This document shows positions 46,323-53,986 of a stretch of 64,000 nt of DNA, in pieces. The notes under the pieces were generated by a model. The model made no database searches and had not been told where the DNA came from. It saw only the letters and a list, made by a program, of their open reading frames with translations. A program made the translations under genes and the position numbers. The stretch's first letter is position 1. The number at the start of each line of letters is the position of its first letter. This DNA comes from an uncultured Alphaproteobacteria bacterium (lineage in GTDB: Bacteria; Pseudomonadota; Alphaproteobacteria; Rhodobacterales; Rhodobacteraceae), in NCBI GenBank assembly GCA_902556405.1, contig CACDWF010000006.1, positions 1 to 64,000 on the forward strand, written 5' to 3'.

Positions 46323-46492
46323 GCATACTTTTTTAGTAGTTGCTTCGTAAGGCGTTTTTTATATCTACGTTGTCTTTGTCGGCTCTTGGTTATATTGGCT
46401 CGCCAATGTTCACGTTTATCTTTTACGATCTCTTCGAAATCTCGAGCTACTTCTATATTATCTGCGTCTATTTCATATGTTCTTTTGGTCAT
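46319..46492 (-). CDS. Small basic protein of 57 residues, uncharacterised
   Basis: An ATG-initiated minus-strand frame of 57 codons: it opens MTKRTYEIDADNIEVARDF, continues with EEIVKDKREHWRA, and ends in a strongly basic helix-forming stretch (KSRQRQRRYKKRLTKQLLKKYA). The composition (acidic first third, basic last half, no Cys) looks like a real soluble nucleic-acid- or ribosome-associated small protein rather than chance; the plus-strand frame across it is hydrophobic as an antisense shadow would be. The stop overlaps that of the convergent dehydratase gene. No ribosome site is visible; a TTGACT at 46521-46526 (minus strand) could be a -35 for a nearly leaderless transcript. I do not recognise a named family. 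Confidence 0.55.
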   Translation of the reverse strand: MTKRTYEIDADNIEVARDFEEIVKDKREHWRANITKSRQRQRRYKKRLTKQLLKKYA

Positions 46493-46533
46493 GTATTAAT
46501 AGATAGCTGTAATGAACAATAGTCAAAAAAACA

Positions 46534-46563
46534 TTTACAAATGTTCATCTTTTGTTCTATTTT
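46534..46563 (+). promoter_or_regulatory. Candidate SOS-controlled promoter of the 46569 gene
   Basis: A -35-like TTTACA (46534-46539) and -10-like TATTTT (46558-46563) are separated by 18 bp. The predicted transcription start, about 7 nt after the -10, falls on the ATG at 46569 or the one at 46575, so the mRNA would be leaderless or nearly so, which fits the lack of a ribosome site. The LexA-type box fills the spacer almost exactly. Confidence 0.45.
46543..46557 (+). promoter_or_regulatory. Second SOS (LexA) box GTTC-N7-GTTC
   Basis: GTTCATCTTTTGTTC is a perfect GTTC-N7-GTTC and differs from the imuB box at only one of fifteen positions, including the spacer. It lies between the putative -35 and -10 of the orphan gene starting at 46569, the classical place for repression by LexA. 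The gap to the divergent 57-aa ORF is so short that the same box could affect both directions. A rough composition estimate allows about one chance match per 64 kb, so the shared spacer and promoter position are the stronger evidence. Confidence 0.6.
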
Positions 46564-46568
46564 TGCCT

Positions 46569-46877
46569 ATGAGTATGTACGAATCATATAAATCTGTTTC
46601 AAAAAAAATCACTTTGAGAGATGTGAAAAAATTATTCAAAGAAAATGAAAAGACTTGGAATGACTTTATTCGTTTAGACGGCCAAACTATAATTTTTAAC
46701 GGCTGCACAGTTCAAATTTCCTGTAATTTAGATAGCTCTGTAGTATTTAAAACCAGAGAGGAAAGACACAGTGAGTGCCTTCAATATATAATGAGTTGTC
46801 TTGAATTTGGTCTGGACACAAAGATTTGGAATGAGGAGATTTTAACGGAAGTTAATACGCTTTACGAGACTAGTTAA
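46569..46877 (+). CDS. Orphan protein of about 102 residues, candidate SOS-regulated
   Basis: No family recognised. From the ATG at 46569 the frame gives 102 residues: MSMYESYKSVSKKITLRD, a lysine-rich helix KKLFKENEKTWNDFIRLD, a probable beta section GQTIIFNGCTVQISCNLD, and an acidic C-terminus ending TLYETS. It contains three Cys and has no signal peptide or membrane span, so it should be cytoplasmic. An upstream ATG at 46512 would add 19 residues, but the proposed promoter and SOS box (46543-46557) lie inside that extension, so I prefer 46569 or 46575. A terminator-like hairpin follows. It stands alone between the dehydratase and phosphatidyltransferase genes. Confidence 0.6.
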   Translation: MSMYESYKSVSKKITLRDVKKLFKENEKTWNDFIRLDGQTIIFNGCTVQISCNLDSSVVFKTREERHSECLQYIMSCLEFGLDTKIWNEEILTEVNTLYETS

Positions 46878-46893
46878 ATCAACTGTTAATAGC

Positions 46894-46924
46894 AGCCTAA
46901 AAGATGTGATTAGAGGCTCTTTTT
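46894..46924 (+). terminator. Rho-independent terminator candidate after the orphan gene
   Basis: AGCCTAA (46894-46900) can pair with TTAG-AG-GCT (ending 46918) around a loop of about nine bases, with a two-base bulge, followed by C and a run of five T. It lies 17 bp after the stop of the orphan gene. The stem is short but contains the only G+C-rich segment in this gap. Confidence 0.45.
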
Positions 46925-46940
46925 ATAAAAAATTTATACT

Positions 46941-46947
46941 AAGGAGG
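46941..46947 (+). other. Isolated perfect Shine-Dalgarno AAGGAGG without a start codon
   Basis: AAGGAGG, fully complementary to the 16S rRNA tail, occurs in the 205-bp gap between the orphan gene and the phosphatidyltransferase gene. No ATG, GTG or TTG lies within 15 bp downstream. An ATT four bases later opens a frame of 25 codons. The segment GGAAATATTTTCC just after it could form a small hairpin masking the site. Confidence 0.3.
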
Positions 46948-47082
46948 AAATATTTTCCCAAATCTAAATAATAATAAAAGATATTTTTTAAAAATTTTTG
47001 TTAGTTTCTATATAAAGAAGCAGTGGTAAGGTAAGTCTAAAAAAATAAGGTACGCGCACATTAAAGAGTAAAAGTTTTACAA

Positions 47083-47685
47083 ATGATTGACAGAGCATTA
47101 AACAGATATATAAGTGGCCACTTAAACCGTGTCGCAAATATTTTGTATGAAAAGGGTGTAGATCCAAATTGGGTTACGTTATTGGGACTAGCCGTAGCTT
47201 TTCTGTGCTTTGTAGCCCTGTCATACGGGTTATTTTATTCGGGACTAATATTAATCCTAATTAATCGGTTTTTAGATGGTTTAGACGGTAGCTTGGCACG
47301 GCTTGGCACACCAAGAAAGTTTGGTGCTTTCTTTGATATTACGTCCGACTTTGCGTTCTATGCTTTAGTCCCTTTAGGCTTCGCAGTTTTTTCTCCGTAT
47401 GAAAATGCATTGCCGACAGCTTTTTTACTGGCAGCTTTTTATGTAAATGGATCAGGCTTTCTTACCGAAGCCATCATAGTTGAAAAATATAATATTAAAA
47501 TTGACCAATCGGATAAGGGATTTTTTTACTCTTCCGGATTGATTGAGGGTTTTGAAACTATCTGTTTCTTTTTATTTATTTGTTTTTTTCCAAATGTATA
47601 CGCTAACGCTGCGTATATTTTTTTCACCATTACACTATTAACCCATGTGGTACGAGTATTTAAATTATTTAAGCGTTTTCTATAA
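47083..47685 (+). CDS. CDP-alcohol phosphatidyltransferase family protein
   Basis: Integral membrane enzyme of 200 residues transferring a phosphatidyl group from a CDP-linked lipid to an alcohol. The metal-binding family motif is present as DGLDGSLARLG followed by KFGAFFDITSDF, giving the expected Asp residues in the D-x2-D-G-x2-A-R pattern. About six hydrophobic segments follow. Whether the acceptor is glycerol phosphate, inositol, choline or another alcohol cannot be told. It is convergent with the dehydrogenase gene, one base apart. Confidence 0.87.
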   Translation: MIDRALNRYISGHLNRVANILYEKGVDPNWVTLLGLAVAFLCFVALSYGLFYSGLILILINRFLDGLDGSLARLGTPRKFGAFFDITSDFAFYALVPLGFAVFSPYENALPTAFLLAAFYVNGSGFLTEAIIVEKYNIKIDQSDKGFFYSSGLIEGFETICFFLFICFFPNVYANAAYIFFTITLLTHVVRVFKLFKRFL

Positions 47686-47686
47686 T

Positions 47687-50179
47687 TTATTGAGCTCTGT
47701 CTATAATCCTTTCGTTTTCAGGATCATATGGGCTGTCTCGAACTATCTCTGCATTCCAAAATGCATCATCGATTTTTATCCTAAGCTTTGTGCCTACTTC
47801 AGAAAATGAGGACTTTACATAACCTATACCAATACTCCTTTTAAAATGTACTGAATATCCTGCTGAGGTTAATCTACCGAGCATTACCTCTTCCGTTTCA
47901 TTATATAATGCTTCTCTTCCCCAAGGATCTATATCCTTTGGGCCATCTATAAGCAGTGTTATACAAGAAACATCGGTTTTCCTTTTCAGGAGGGCGTCTT
48001 TCCCTAAAAAGTTTTTGTTAATATCCACAAATCTACTGAGATTAGACTCGAATGGCCCAGCGTCTCTTCCAAGATCTGACCCAAATGCTTTGTAGGATTT
48101 TTCTTGTCTCAGCCAATTTTGTGCTCTTGCCCCAACCAATTTCAAATTAAACTCTTCTCCTGAACTCAGTAAGATATCCAGTAAGTAATTTTGCATTTCA
48201 ATAGGATGATGAAGTTCCCAGCCGAGCTCACCTGTATAAGCTACTCTTAGAGCCCGAATGGGACACATACCAATTTCAATATCTCTGTATGAGAGCCAGG
48301 GAAACTCTTTGTTTGAAAGAGTTTTGTCTGGATCTTCACTTACAACTATTTTTTTTAAAAAACTTCTGGAATTTGGTCCTGCAATTGAAAATACACCCCA
48401 TTGGCTGGTGCAATCATAAATGTTTACACTATCTAATTTGCTATTTGCCAGGGACTTGTGTAGATAATCAGAATCATATTCAGTCCAAGCACCAGCTGAA
48501 ATTAGATAATAACTCTCCTCTGAAAGACAAACTATTGTATATTCAGTCCTGATAGTACCTAAAATAGATAAAGCATAGGTGAGATTAATTCTCCCCTCAT
48601 TAGGCAATTTATTACAAGTAAACCAATCTAGAAACTTTCTTGCATTTTTCCCACTAACAAGATGTTTTGTGAAAGCGGTTGATTCAATTAGACCTAAACC
48701 CGATCGAATTGCTTCTGCTTCATTCTTTGAATGCTCCCACCACCCGCCTCTTCTAAAGCTTCTTGATTGCCTATCATCGAAGTCATTTTCAGCAAAATAA
48801 TTGGGTCGCTCCCATCCATTAACCTGACCGAATTGCGCCCCTAATTCCTTTAACCTATTGTAAGATGGTGCCGTCCTTAAAGGTCGGCATGCTTCTCTCT
48901 CTTCGTCGGGGTGATGCAAGATAAAAACATGTTCATAGGCTTCTTCATTCTTTTTCATTGCGTATTGAGTAGTCATCCAATTCCCATATCTTCTTGGGTC
49001 TAGAGATCCCATATCTATTTCAGCTTCTCCATCAACAATCAATTGTGCTAGATAATAACCTGCTCCACCAGCAGCTGTTATGCCAAATGAAAATCCTTCA
49101 GCTATCCATGCATTTCTCAGACCGGGAGCTGGTCCTAGTAGTGGATTTCCATCTGGCGTGTAACAAATAGGTCCATTATAATCGTCTTTTATTCCAAGAT
49201 TTTCGCTTGATGGAATCCTATGTATAAACGACATGTATTCTTTTTCTATTCTCTCTAAATCGAGTGGAAATAGATCGGCTCGAAAATTCTTTGGTACCCC
49301 GAATTCAAACTTTGCAGGGGCATTTTTTTCATATGGACCTAATATCCAACCTGCTCGTTCTTCTCTTACATACCACTTTGCGTCAGCATCACGAATTACG
49401 GGATGTTCTCCATTTTTTTCTCGATACTTTTCAAGTTTAGGATCTTTTTCCGTAACAATGTATTGATGCTCCACCGGAATTGCAGGAATTTTTATACCTA
49501 ACTTCTTTGCTGTAGCTTGAGAATGGTTTCCTGTAGCAGTAATTAAGTGCTCGCATGAAAAAGATATCTCTTCATCATTATGAACAAGATTTCCTCCTTT
49601 CTCTTCCATATAATTGCACGATACTTTCCATTTATCTTTTTCAAAATTAAAATTTGTAGCTTCAATTTTTCTAATAATATCTACTCCGAGATTTCGCGAT
49701 GCTTTCGCCATAACTTGTGTTACATCAGCAGGATTAATATAACCATCTGTCGGATGAAATATGGCTCCAACTAAGTCCGATGTATTGATTAAAGGCCACC
49801 TTTCCTTAATGTCTTTTGGGGTTAGCCACTCATATGGAATTCCCACTGTTTCGGCGGTTGATGCGTACAACTTATATTCATCCATTCTCTCACTCGTTTG
49901 AGCCATCCTTAAATTGCCAACTTGTGAGAACCCTACAGAAATTTCAGTTTGTTTTTCCAATAATGGATACAATTTTAGGGAATAGTCGTGTATGTGTGAT
50001 GTGGCGTAGGACATATTGAAAAGTGGAAGAAGACCTGCTGCATGCCATGTGGAACCTGAAGTCAACTCGTCTCTTTCTAATAACAAGACATCCTTCAAAC
50101 CTTTTAGGGCTAGGTGATATGCTATGCTTACCCCTACAACTCCACCACCAACTACTATAGCCTGATAATTAGTCTTCAT
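47687..50179 (-). CDS. Dimethylglycine/sarcosine dehydrogenase-like FAD protein with GcvT domains
   Basis: Large flavoprotein of 830 residues. An N-terminal DAO domain starts with AIVVGGGVVGVSIAYHLA, followed by ERDELTSGSTWHAAGL, where the His (residue 46) corresponds to the covalent FAD-binding His of dimethylglycine dehydrogenase. An FAO middle region comes next, then GcvT-like folate-binding domains over the C-terminal half (GRINLTYALSILGTIRTEYT, TGELGWELHHPIE, and GIGYVKSSFSEVGTKL at the end). Relatives demethylate dimethylglycine, sarcosine or related methylamines onto tetrahydrofolate. The ATG at 50179 is preferred, since GGGGGGAA lies 4-5 nt upstream; the frame upstream of it has no family match. 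Exact substrate unknown. Confidence 0.9.
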   Translation of the reverse strand: MKTNYQAIVVGGGVVGVSIAYHLALKGLKDVLLLERDELTSGSTWHAAGLLPLFNMSYATSHIHDYSLKLYPLLEKQTEISVGFSQVGNLRMAQTSERMDEYKLYASTAETVGIPYEWLTPKDIKERWPLINTSDLVGAIFHPTDGYINPADVTQVMAKASRNLGVDIIRKIEATNFNFEKDKWKVSCNYMEEKGGNLVHNDEEISFSCEHLITATGNHSQATAKKLGIKIPAIPVEHQYIVTEKDPKLEKYREKNGEHPVIRDADAKWYVREERAGWILGPYEKNAPAKFEFGVPKNFRADLFPLDLERIEKEYMSFIHRIPSSENLGIKDDYNGPICYTPDGNPLLGPAPGLRNAWIAEGFSFGITAAGGAGYYLAQLIVDGEAEIDMGSLDPRRYGNWMTTQYAMKKNEEAYEHVFILHHPDEEREACRPLRTAPSYNRLKELGAQFGQVNGWERPNYFAENDFDDRQSRSFRRGGWWEHSKNEAEAIRSGLGLIESTAFTKHLVSGKNARKFLDWFTCNKLPNEGRINLTYALSILGTIRTEYTIVCLSEESYYLISAGAWTEYDSDYLHKSLANSKLDSVNIYDCTSQWGVFSIAGPNSRSFLKKIVVSEDPDKTLSNKEFPWLSYRDIEIGMCPIRALRVAYTGELGWELHHPIEMQNYLLDILLSSGEEFNLKLVGARAQNWLRQEKSYKAFGSDLGRDAGPFESNLSRFVDINKNFLGKDALLKRKTDVSCITLLIDGPKDIDPWGREALYNETEEVMLGRLTSAGYSVHFKRSIGIGYVKSSFSEVGTKLRIKIDDAFWNAEIVRDSPYDPENERIIDRAQ

Positions 50180-50268
50180 ATTCCCCCCAAAATTCTTCCC
50201 TTTTGTGAAAAAAAGGTTTAATAACACTTAGTCGCTGTTTTAATAATATTCTAAACCAGGTAACATAG

Positions 50269-51576
50269 ATGTCTAACAAAAAGAAAGTTTTCATTAAGAC
50301 CTATGGCTGTCAAATGAATGAATATGACAGTGACAAGTTGGTGTTGGACTTAGAAAAAAATCACTACGAACAAACAAGTGAAGTCCAAGAAGCAGATATG
50401 GTTTTGCTGAATACTTGTAATATTAGAGAGAAAGCTGCTGAGAAAGTCTATTCAGAACTTGGTAGAATAAAGAAATTTAAAGATCACAAAACTGATCTAA
50501 AAATTGGTGTAACTGGCTGCATAGCACAGGCAGAGTCTTTGGAAATATTTAAAAGACAGCCAGCAGTTGATTTTATCGTTGGCCCTCAATCATACCATAA
50601 ATTCTCAGAGATTATTTCCAAGTTGAAGGATGGTGAGAGAAATATCATTGAAACTGGTTTTGAAGCTTCAGATAAATTTAATAGCATTGCTTCATTGGTA
50701 GGGAAGCCTAAACCTTCGGCTTTTATAACAATCCAAGAAGGCTGTGACAAATTCTGTACGTTTTGTGTCGTTCCATACACAAGAGGAAAAGAGGTGTCGA
50801 GAAGTCAAAACGATATTTTAAGTGAGATAAGAGAAAGCGCAAAAAAAGGTGTGAAAGAGGTAATTCTTTTAGGACAAAATGTTAATTCATATGATTTTGA
50901 GGGAATAAGTTTTTCATCATTGATTTATTCAATAGCGGAGATAAACGAGATCAAGAGGATTCGTTTTATGACTTCTCATCCAAGGGATATGACCGATGAA
51001 TTGATAAAAGCTTTTGGCACAATTCCTAAATTGATGCCTTTTTTACATCTTCCAGTTCAATCAGGAAGCAATAAAATATTGAAGTCTATGAACCGGGGTC
51101 ACATTGTTGAAGAATATGAAGAAATAATTAACAAACTAAGATACGTACGAAAAGATATTTGCTTTTCGAGTGATTTTATAGTCGGATATCCAGGTGAAAC
51201 CGATAAAGACTTTCAAGACACCATTGATTTATGTGAAAAAGTTCAGTTTTCCCAAGCTTACAGTTTCAACTATTCGTCGCGACCCGGAACACCAGCTTCA
51301 AGAAAAGAAGATCTTGATGAGAATCTGAAAAAGACAAGATTGCACGTATTACAAGATGTATTAAATAAGCAACAAAAAACATTTCTCATGGGACAGAAAA
51401 ATAGAAAACACCAGGTGTTGTTTGAAAAAATTGGCAGGGGAATTGACGAATATATTGGTAGAACTGAGCAATTTTCGCCCGTCACTGTGGTAAGTAAAGA
51501 GAATATGGTTGGAGAGATAAGTAGTGTAAAAATCAATTCAGTTATGTCACACTCTTTGAAAGGTGTTTTAAAATAA
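50269..51576 (+). CDS. miaB: tRNA-2-methylthio-N6-dimethylallyladenosine synthase
   Basis: Radical-SAM methylthiotransferase modifying i6A37 in tRNAs to ms2i6A37. The 435 residues have the N-terminal UPF0004 domain with three cluster cysteines (KTYGCQMNEYDS, LLNTCNIREKA, GVTGCIAQAE), the radical-SAM C-x3-C-x2-C in EGCDKFCTFCVVPYTRGKE, LHLPVQSGSNKILKSMNRGH, and a C-terminal TRAM domain. It is the first gene of a long plus-strand run and divergent from the dehydrogenase gene. tsaB in this window also concerns position 37 of tRNA. Confidence 0.97.
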   Translation: MSNKKKVFIKTYGCQMNEYDSDKLVLDLEKNHYEQTSEVQEADMVLLNTCNIREKAAEKVYSELGRIKKFKDHKTDLKIGVTGCIAQAESLEIFKRQPAVDFIVGPQSYHKFSEIISKLKDGERNIIETGFEASDKFNSIASLVGKPKPSAFITIQEGCDKFCTFCVVPYTRGKEVSRSQNDILSEIRESAKKGVKEVILLGQNVNSYDFEGISFSSLIYSIAEINEIKRIRFMTSHPRDMTDELIKAFGTIPKLMPFLHLPVQSGSNKILKSMNRGHIVEEYEEIINKLRYVRKDICFSSDFIVGYPGETDKDFQDTIDLCEKVQFSQAYSFNYSSRPGTPASRKEDLDENLKKTRLHVLQDVLNKQQKTFLMGQKNRKHQVLFEKIGRGIDEYIGRTEQFSPVTVVSKENMVGEISSVKINSVMSHSLKGVLK

Positions 51577-51648
51577 AATGTAACCGAAATATTGAATAAT
51601 TTTCTCAAGGTAATAAGATACAAGAAATGAGGTTATTACATAAATAAT

Positions 51649-52644
51649 ATGGGTTTCATAGAAAGCTCAGATACTCTACGGTTCGGTTCTAACAAGTTAC
51701 TAATAGAACTCTGTGGCCAACTAGATACAAATCTCTCTAAGATTGAAAGCTGGGCTGGGGTTCAGATAGTGCGTCGAGGAAATGCGTTATCAATCTACGG
51801 CGCTGAGGATGATTGTTATATTACAAGAAAGTTAATTAGTGATTTATATTCAGATCTTGAGCGTGGAAAAACGTTAGATGAACGTGAGTTGGACATTTAT
51901 TTCCAGCAAATTGAAGATGAAAAAGTCAAACAACTTAAGAATAAAAAAGTAAGTGAAGAGGGTGTGAATAAAAAAGCAAATTTCTTAGAGATTAAAACTC
52001 AAAAAAAACTAGTGCAGGCTAAATCAAGTAACCAAAATTCTTTCATTAGCTCGATGCTAAGCAACGAGTTGGTCTTTGGAATTGGTCCAGCTGGAACTGG
52101 AAAAACATACCTAGCAATTGCAGTTGGTGTCTCTTTGTTTTCTCAAGGGATAGTCGAAAAAATTGTTTTAACAAGACCAGCTGTCGAGGCAGGAGAAAGG
52201 TTAGGTTTTCTACCAGGTGATATGAAAGAAAAAGTCGATCCATACATGCAACCTCTTTACGATGCTTTGAATGATTTTTTGCCCGTAAAAGTTGTAGAAA
52301 AAATGTATGAAAGGGGCTCAATAGAGATAGCACCATTAGCCTTTATGCGAGGAAGGACGCTAAAAGATTCATTTATCGTTTTAGACGAGGGCCAAAATGC
52401 CTTACCCTCTCAGATGAAAATGTTTTTAACGAGACTCGGTGTAGGTTCAAGAATGGTTGTTACAGGAGATATAACTCAAATCGATTTGCCTAAAGGATTT
52501 AAGAGTGGGTTGGTTGAAGCATCTGAAGTGTTGTCAAAAATTAAAGAAATTGATTTTATTAAATTCAAAGATGTGGATGTCGTAAGACATTCCTTAGTGA
52601 GAAAAATAGCTAGAGCTTACGAAAAAAATGCAATACAAAGCTAA
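51649..52644 (+). CDS. phoH: PhoH family ATPase
   Basis: P-loop protein of 331 residues with an N-terminal KH-like segment (LCGQLDTNLSKIESWAGVQI), Walker A GIGPAGTGKTYLA (about 145-153) and Walker B DSFIVLDEGQNALPSQMKMFLTR, followed by SRMVVTGDITQIDLPKG. PhoH proteins are linked to RNA metabolism; the neighbour ybeY, 18 bp downstream, supports an rRNA or translation role. The gene order miaB-phoH-ybeY-corC-lnt is widely conserved. Confidence 0.95.
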   Translation: MGFIESSDTLRFGSNKLLIELCGQLDTNLSKIESWAGVQIVRRGNALSIYGAEDDCYITRKLISDLYSDLERGKTLDERELDIYFQQIEDEKVKQLKNKKVSEEGVNKKANFLEIKTQKKLVQAKSSNQNSFISSMLSNELVFGIGPAGTGKTYLAIAVGVSLFSQGIVEKIVLTRPAVEAGERLGFLPGDMKEKVDPYMQPLYDALNDFLPVKVVEKMYERGSIEIAPLAFMRGRTLKDSFIVLDEGQNALPSQMKMFLTRLGVGSRMVVTGDITQIDLPKGFKSGLVEASEVLSKIKEIDFIKFKDVDVVRHSLVRKIARAYEKNAIQS

Positions 52645-52662
52645 AACTCTGAATAAAAAGAA

Positions 52663-53166
52663 ATGACGGTTAGAGTATCAGTAAATTACAATGATTACAG
52701 ATGGAAACGCTTTGACTTAACCAGTAAAGTTAGGTTATTGATGTCTAAAACTATTCAAATTCATCAGATAAGTTTAAGTGATTTTTCACTATCGATTCTA
52801 GCTTGCAGTGATACCAAGATCAAAGAGCTTAATAAAAAATACAGAAAAAAAAATAAAGCAACGAACGTTTTAGCATGGCCTGCGACGCGTTGTTTTTTTT
52901 ACCTGGCTCAAGATTATCAATCGTACAGTAAAAATAATTATTTGTTTTTAGGAGATATAGCAATATCTTACGAGAGGTGTTCGAGAGAAGCATCTTCCCA
53001 GAAGATAAATTTCAACATATACTGCTACAAACTTTTAGTACACGCAATACTCCACTTGTTGGGTTATGATCATGATATATCTGTTAGGACTTCAAGAATG
53101 CAGTTGATGGAGACTAGGGTCTTAAATTCTTGTCTGACAAACAGACCTAAGTTTAATAAAATTTAA
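52663..53166 (+). CDS. ybeY: Endoribonuclease YbeY, rRNA maturation factor
   Basis: Metal-dependent single-strand RNase involved in 16S rRNA 3'-end maturation and ribosome quality control. The 167-residue protein has the zinc-binding H-x3-H-x5-H in LVHAILHLLGYDHD and the family's NKKYRKKNKATNVLAWP (usually NVLSFP) and GDIAISYERC segments. The NVLAWP variant with the following RCFFYLAQ insertion is unusual but outside the active site. It lies between phoH and corC. Confidence 0.94.
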   Translation: MTVRVSVNYNDYRWKRFDLTSKVRLLMSKTIQIHQISLSDFSLSILACSDTKIKELNKKYRKKNKATNVLAWPATRCFFYLAQDYQSYSKNNYLFLGDIAISYERCSREASSQKINFNIYCYKLLVHAILHLLGYDHDISVRTSRMQLMETRVLNSCLTNRPKFNKI

Positions 53167-53182
53167 TTAGAGTTTAATTTTA

Positions 53183-53983
53183 ATGTTAAAGTTAGTTGTG
53201 ACAAAATATTTAGAAGGATTGTTTTTTACAAAAAATCCCACTGAGAAGAAAATTCTAGAGCCATCGGACAAACTTATTGCTCAAAAAGAAATATCTTTCA
53301 ATCTACATAATCAGAGAGTGGATGACGTGGCCATACCAAAAGCAGATATTGTGGCTGCACCTGACAAAATTACCTTGTCCGAACTAACAAAAATATTCAG
53401 AGAATCCAACTTGACTAGGTTGCCTATTTTTAAAAGTACGCTTGATAACCCAATTGGTTTTGTGCATTTGAAAGATCTGGCTCTTAGAAACGGATTTGGT
53501 AAACAGAAAAAATTCAATATTACTGATTTAATTAGACCTTTGATATATGTACCCCCTTCCATGACATTGGGGACTCTCTTGCAAAAAATGCAGGCTGAGC
53601 GAATTCATATGTCACTTGTTATTGATGAATATGGAGGTGTCGAGGGGCTGCTTACGATTGAAGATCTTTTAGAGCAAATAGTTGGTGAAATTAATGATGA
53701 ACATGAACTCAAAGAAGACCTTTTGTGGAGTAAAGAAAAAGAGAACGTTTTTATTGTGAATGCTAGGCTTAATTTAGAGGATTTCAAAACACAGTCCGGT
53801 GTAGATCTAACAAAAAAAAGAAATGGTGAAGAATACGATACTATCGGAGGCTTAGTATTTAATATCACTAACCGAATACCTTCCCGAGGTGAAGTTGTAA
53901 TAGATTCCTCAGGAAATGAATTTTCAGTATTAGAAGCGGACCCTCGAAGCATAAAAAGGTTAAGGCTAAATTTGAGAGCTTGA
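53183..53983 (+). CDS. CorC/TlyC-type CBS-domain protein
   Basis: A 266-residue soluble protein with two CBS motifs (VDDVAIPKADIVAAPDKITL ... LTRLPIFKSTLDNPIGFVHL and IYVPPSMTLGTLLQKMQAE ... HMSLVIDEYGGVEGLLTIED), then a C-terminal CorC_HlyC domain (NVFIVNARLNLEDF, EEYDTIGGLVFNI). Often named hemolysin or magnesium/cobalt efflux protein, but the membrane DUF21 domain of true transporters is absent, so a regulatory or envelope role is more likely. It sits between ybeY and lnt, as in many proteobacteria. Confidence 0.9.
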   Translation: MLKLVVTKYLEGLFFTKNPTEKKILEPSDKLIAQKEISFNLHNQRVDDVAIPKADIVAAPDKITLSELTKIFRESNLTRLPIFKSTLDNPIGFVHLKDLALRNGFGKQKKFNITDLIRPLIYVPPSMTLGTLLQKMQAERIHMSLVIDEYGGVEGLLTIEDLLEQIVGEINDEHELKEDLLWSKEKENVFIVNARLNLEDFKTQSGVDLTKKRNGEEYDTIGGLVFNITNRIPSRGEVVIDSSGNEFSVLEADPRSIKRLRLNLRA

Positions 53984-53986
53984 TTT

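Noticed and set aside
46340-46522. A 60-codon plus-strand frame (TTG start, hydrophobic product) after the dehydratase gene
   Set aside because: It lies antisense to the better-looking 57-residue basic frame, has no ribosome site, and its hydrophobic product is what the complement of a charged coding region would give.
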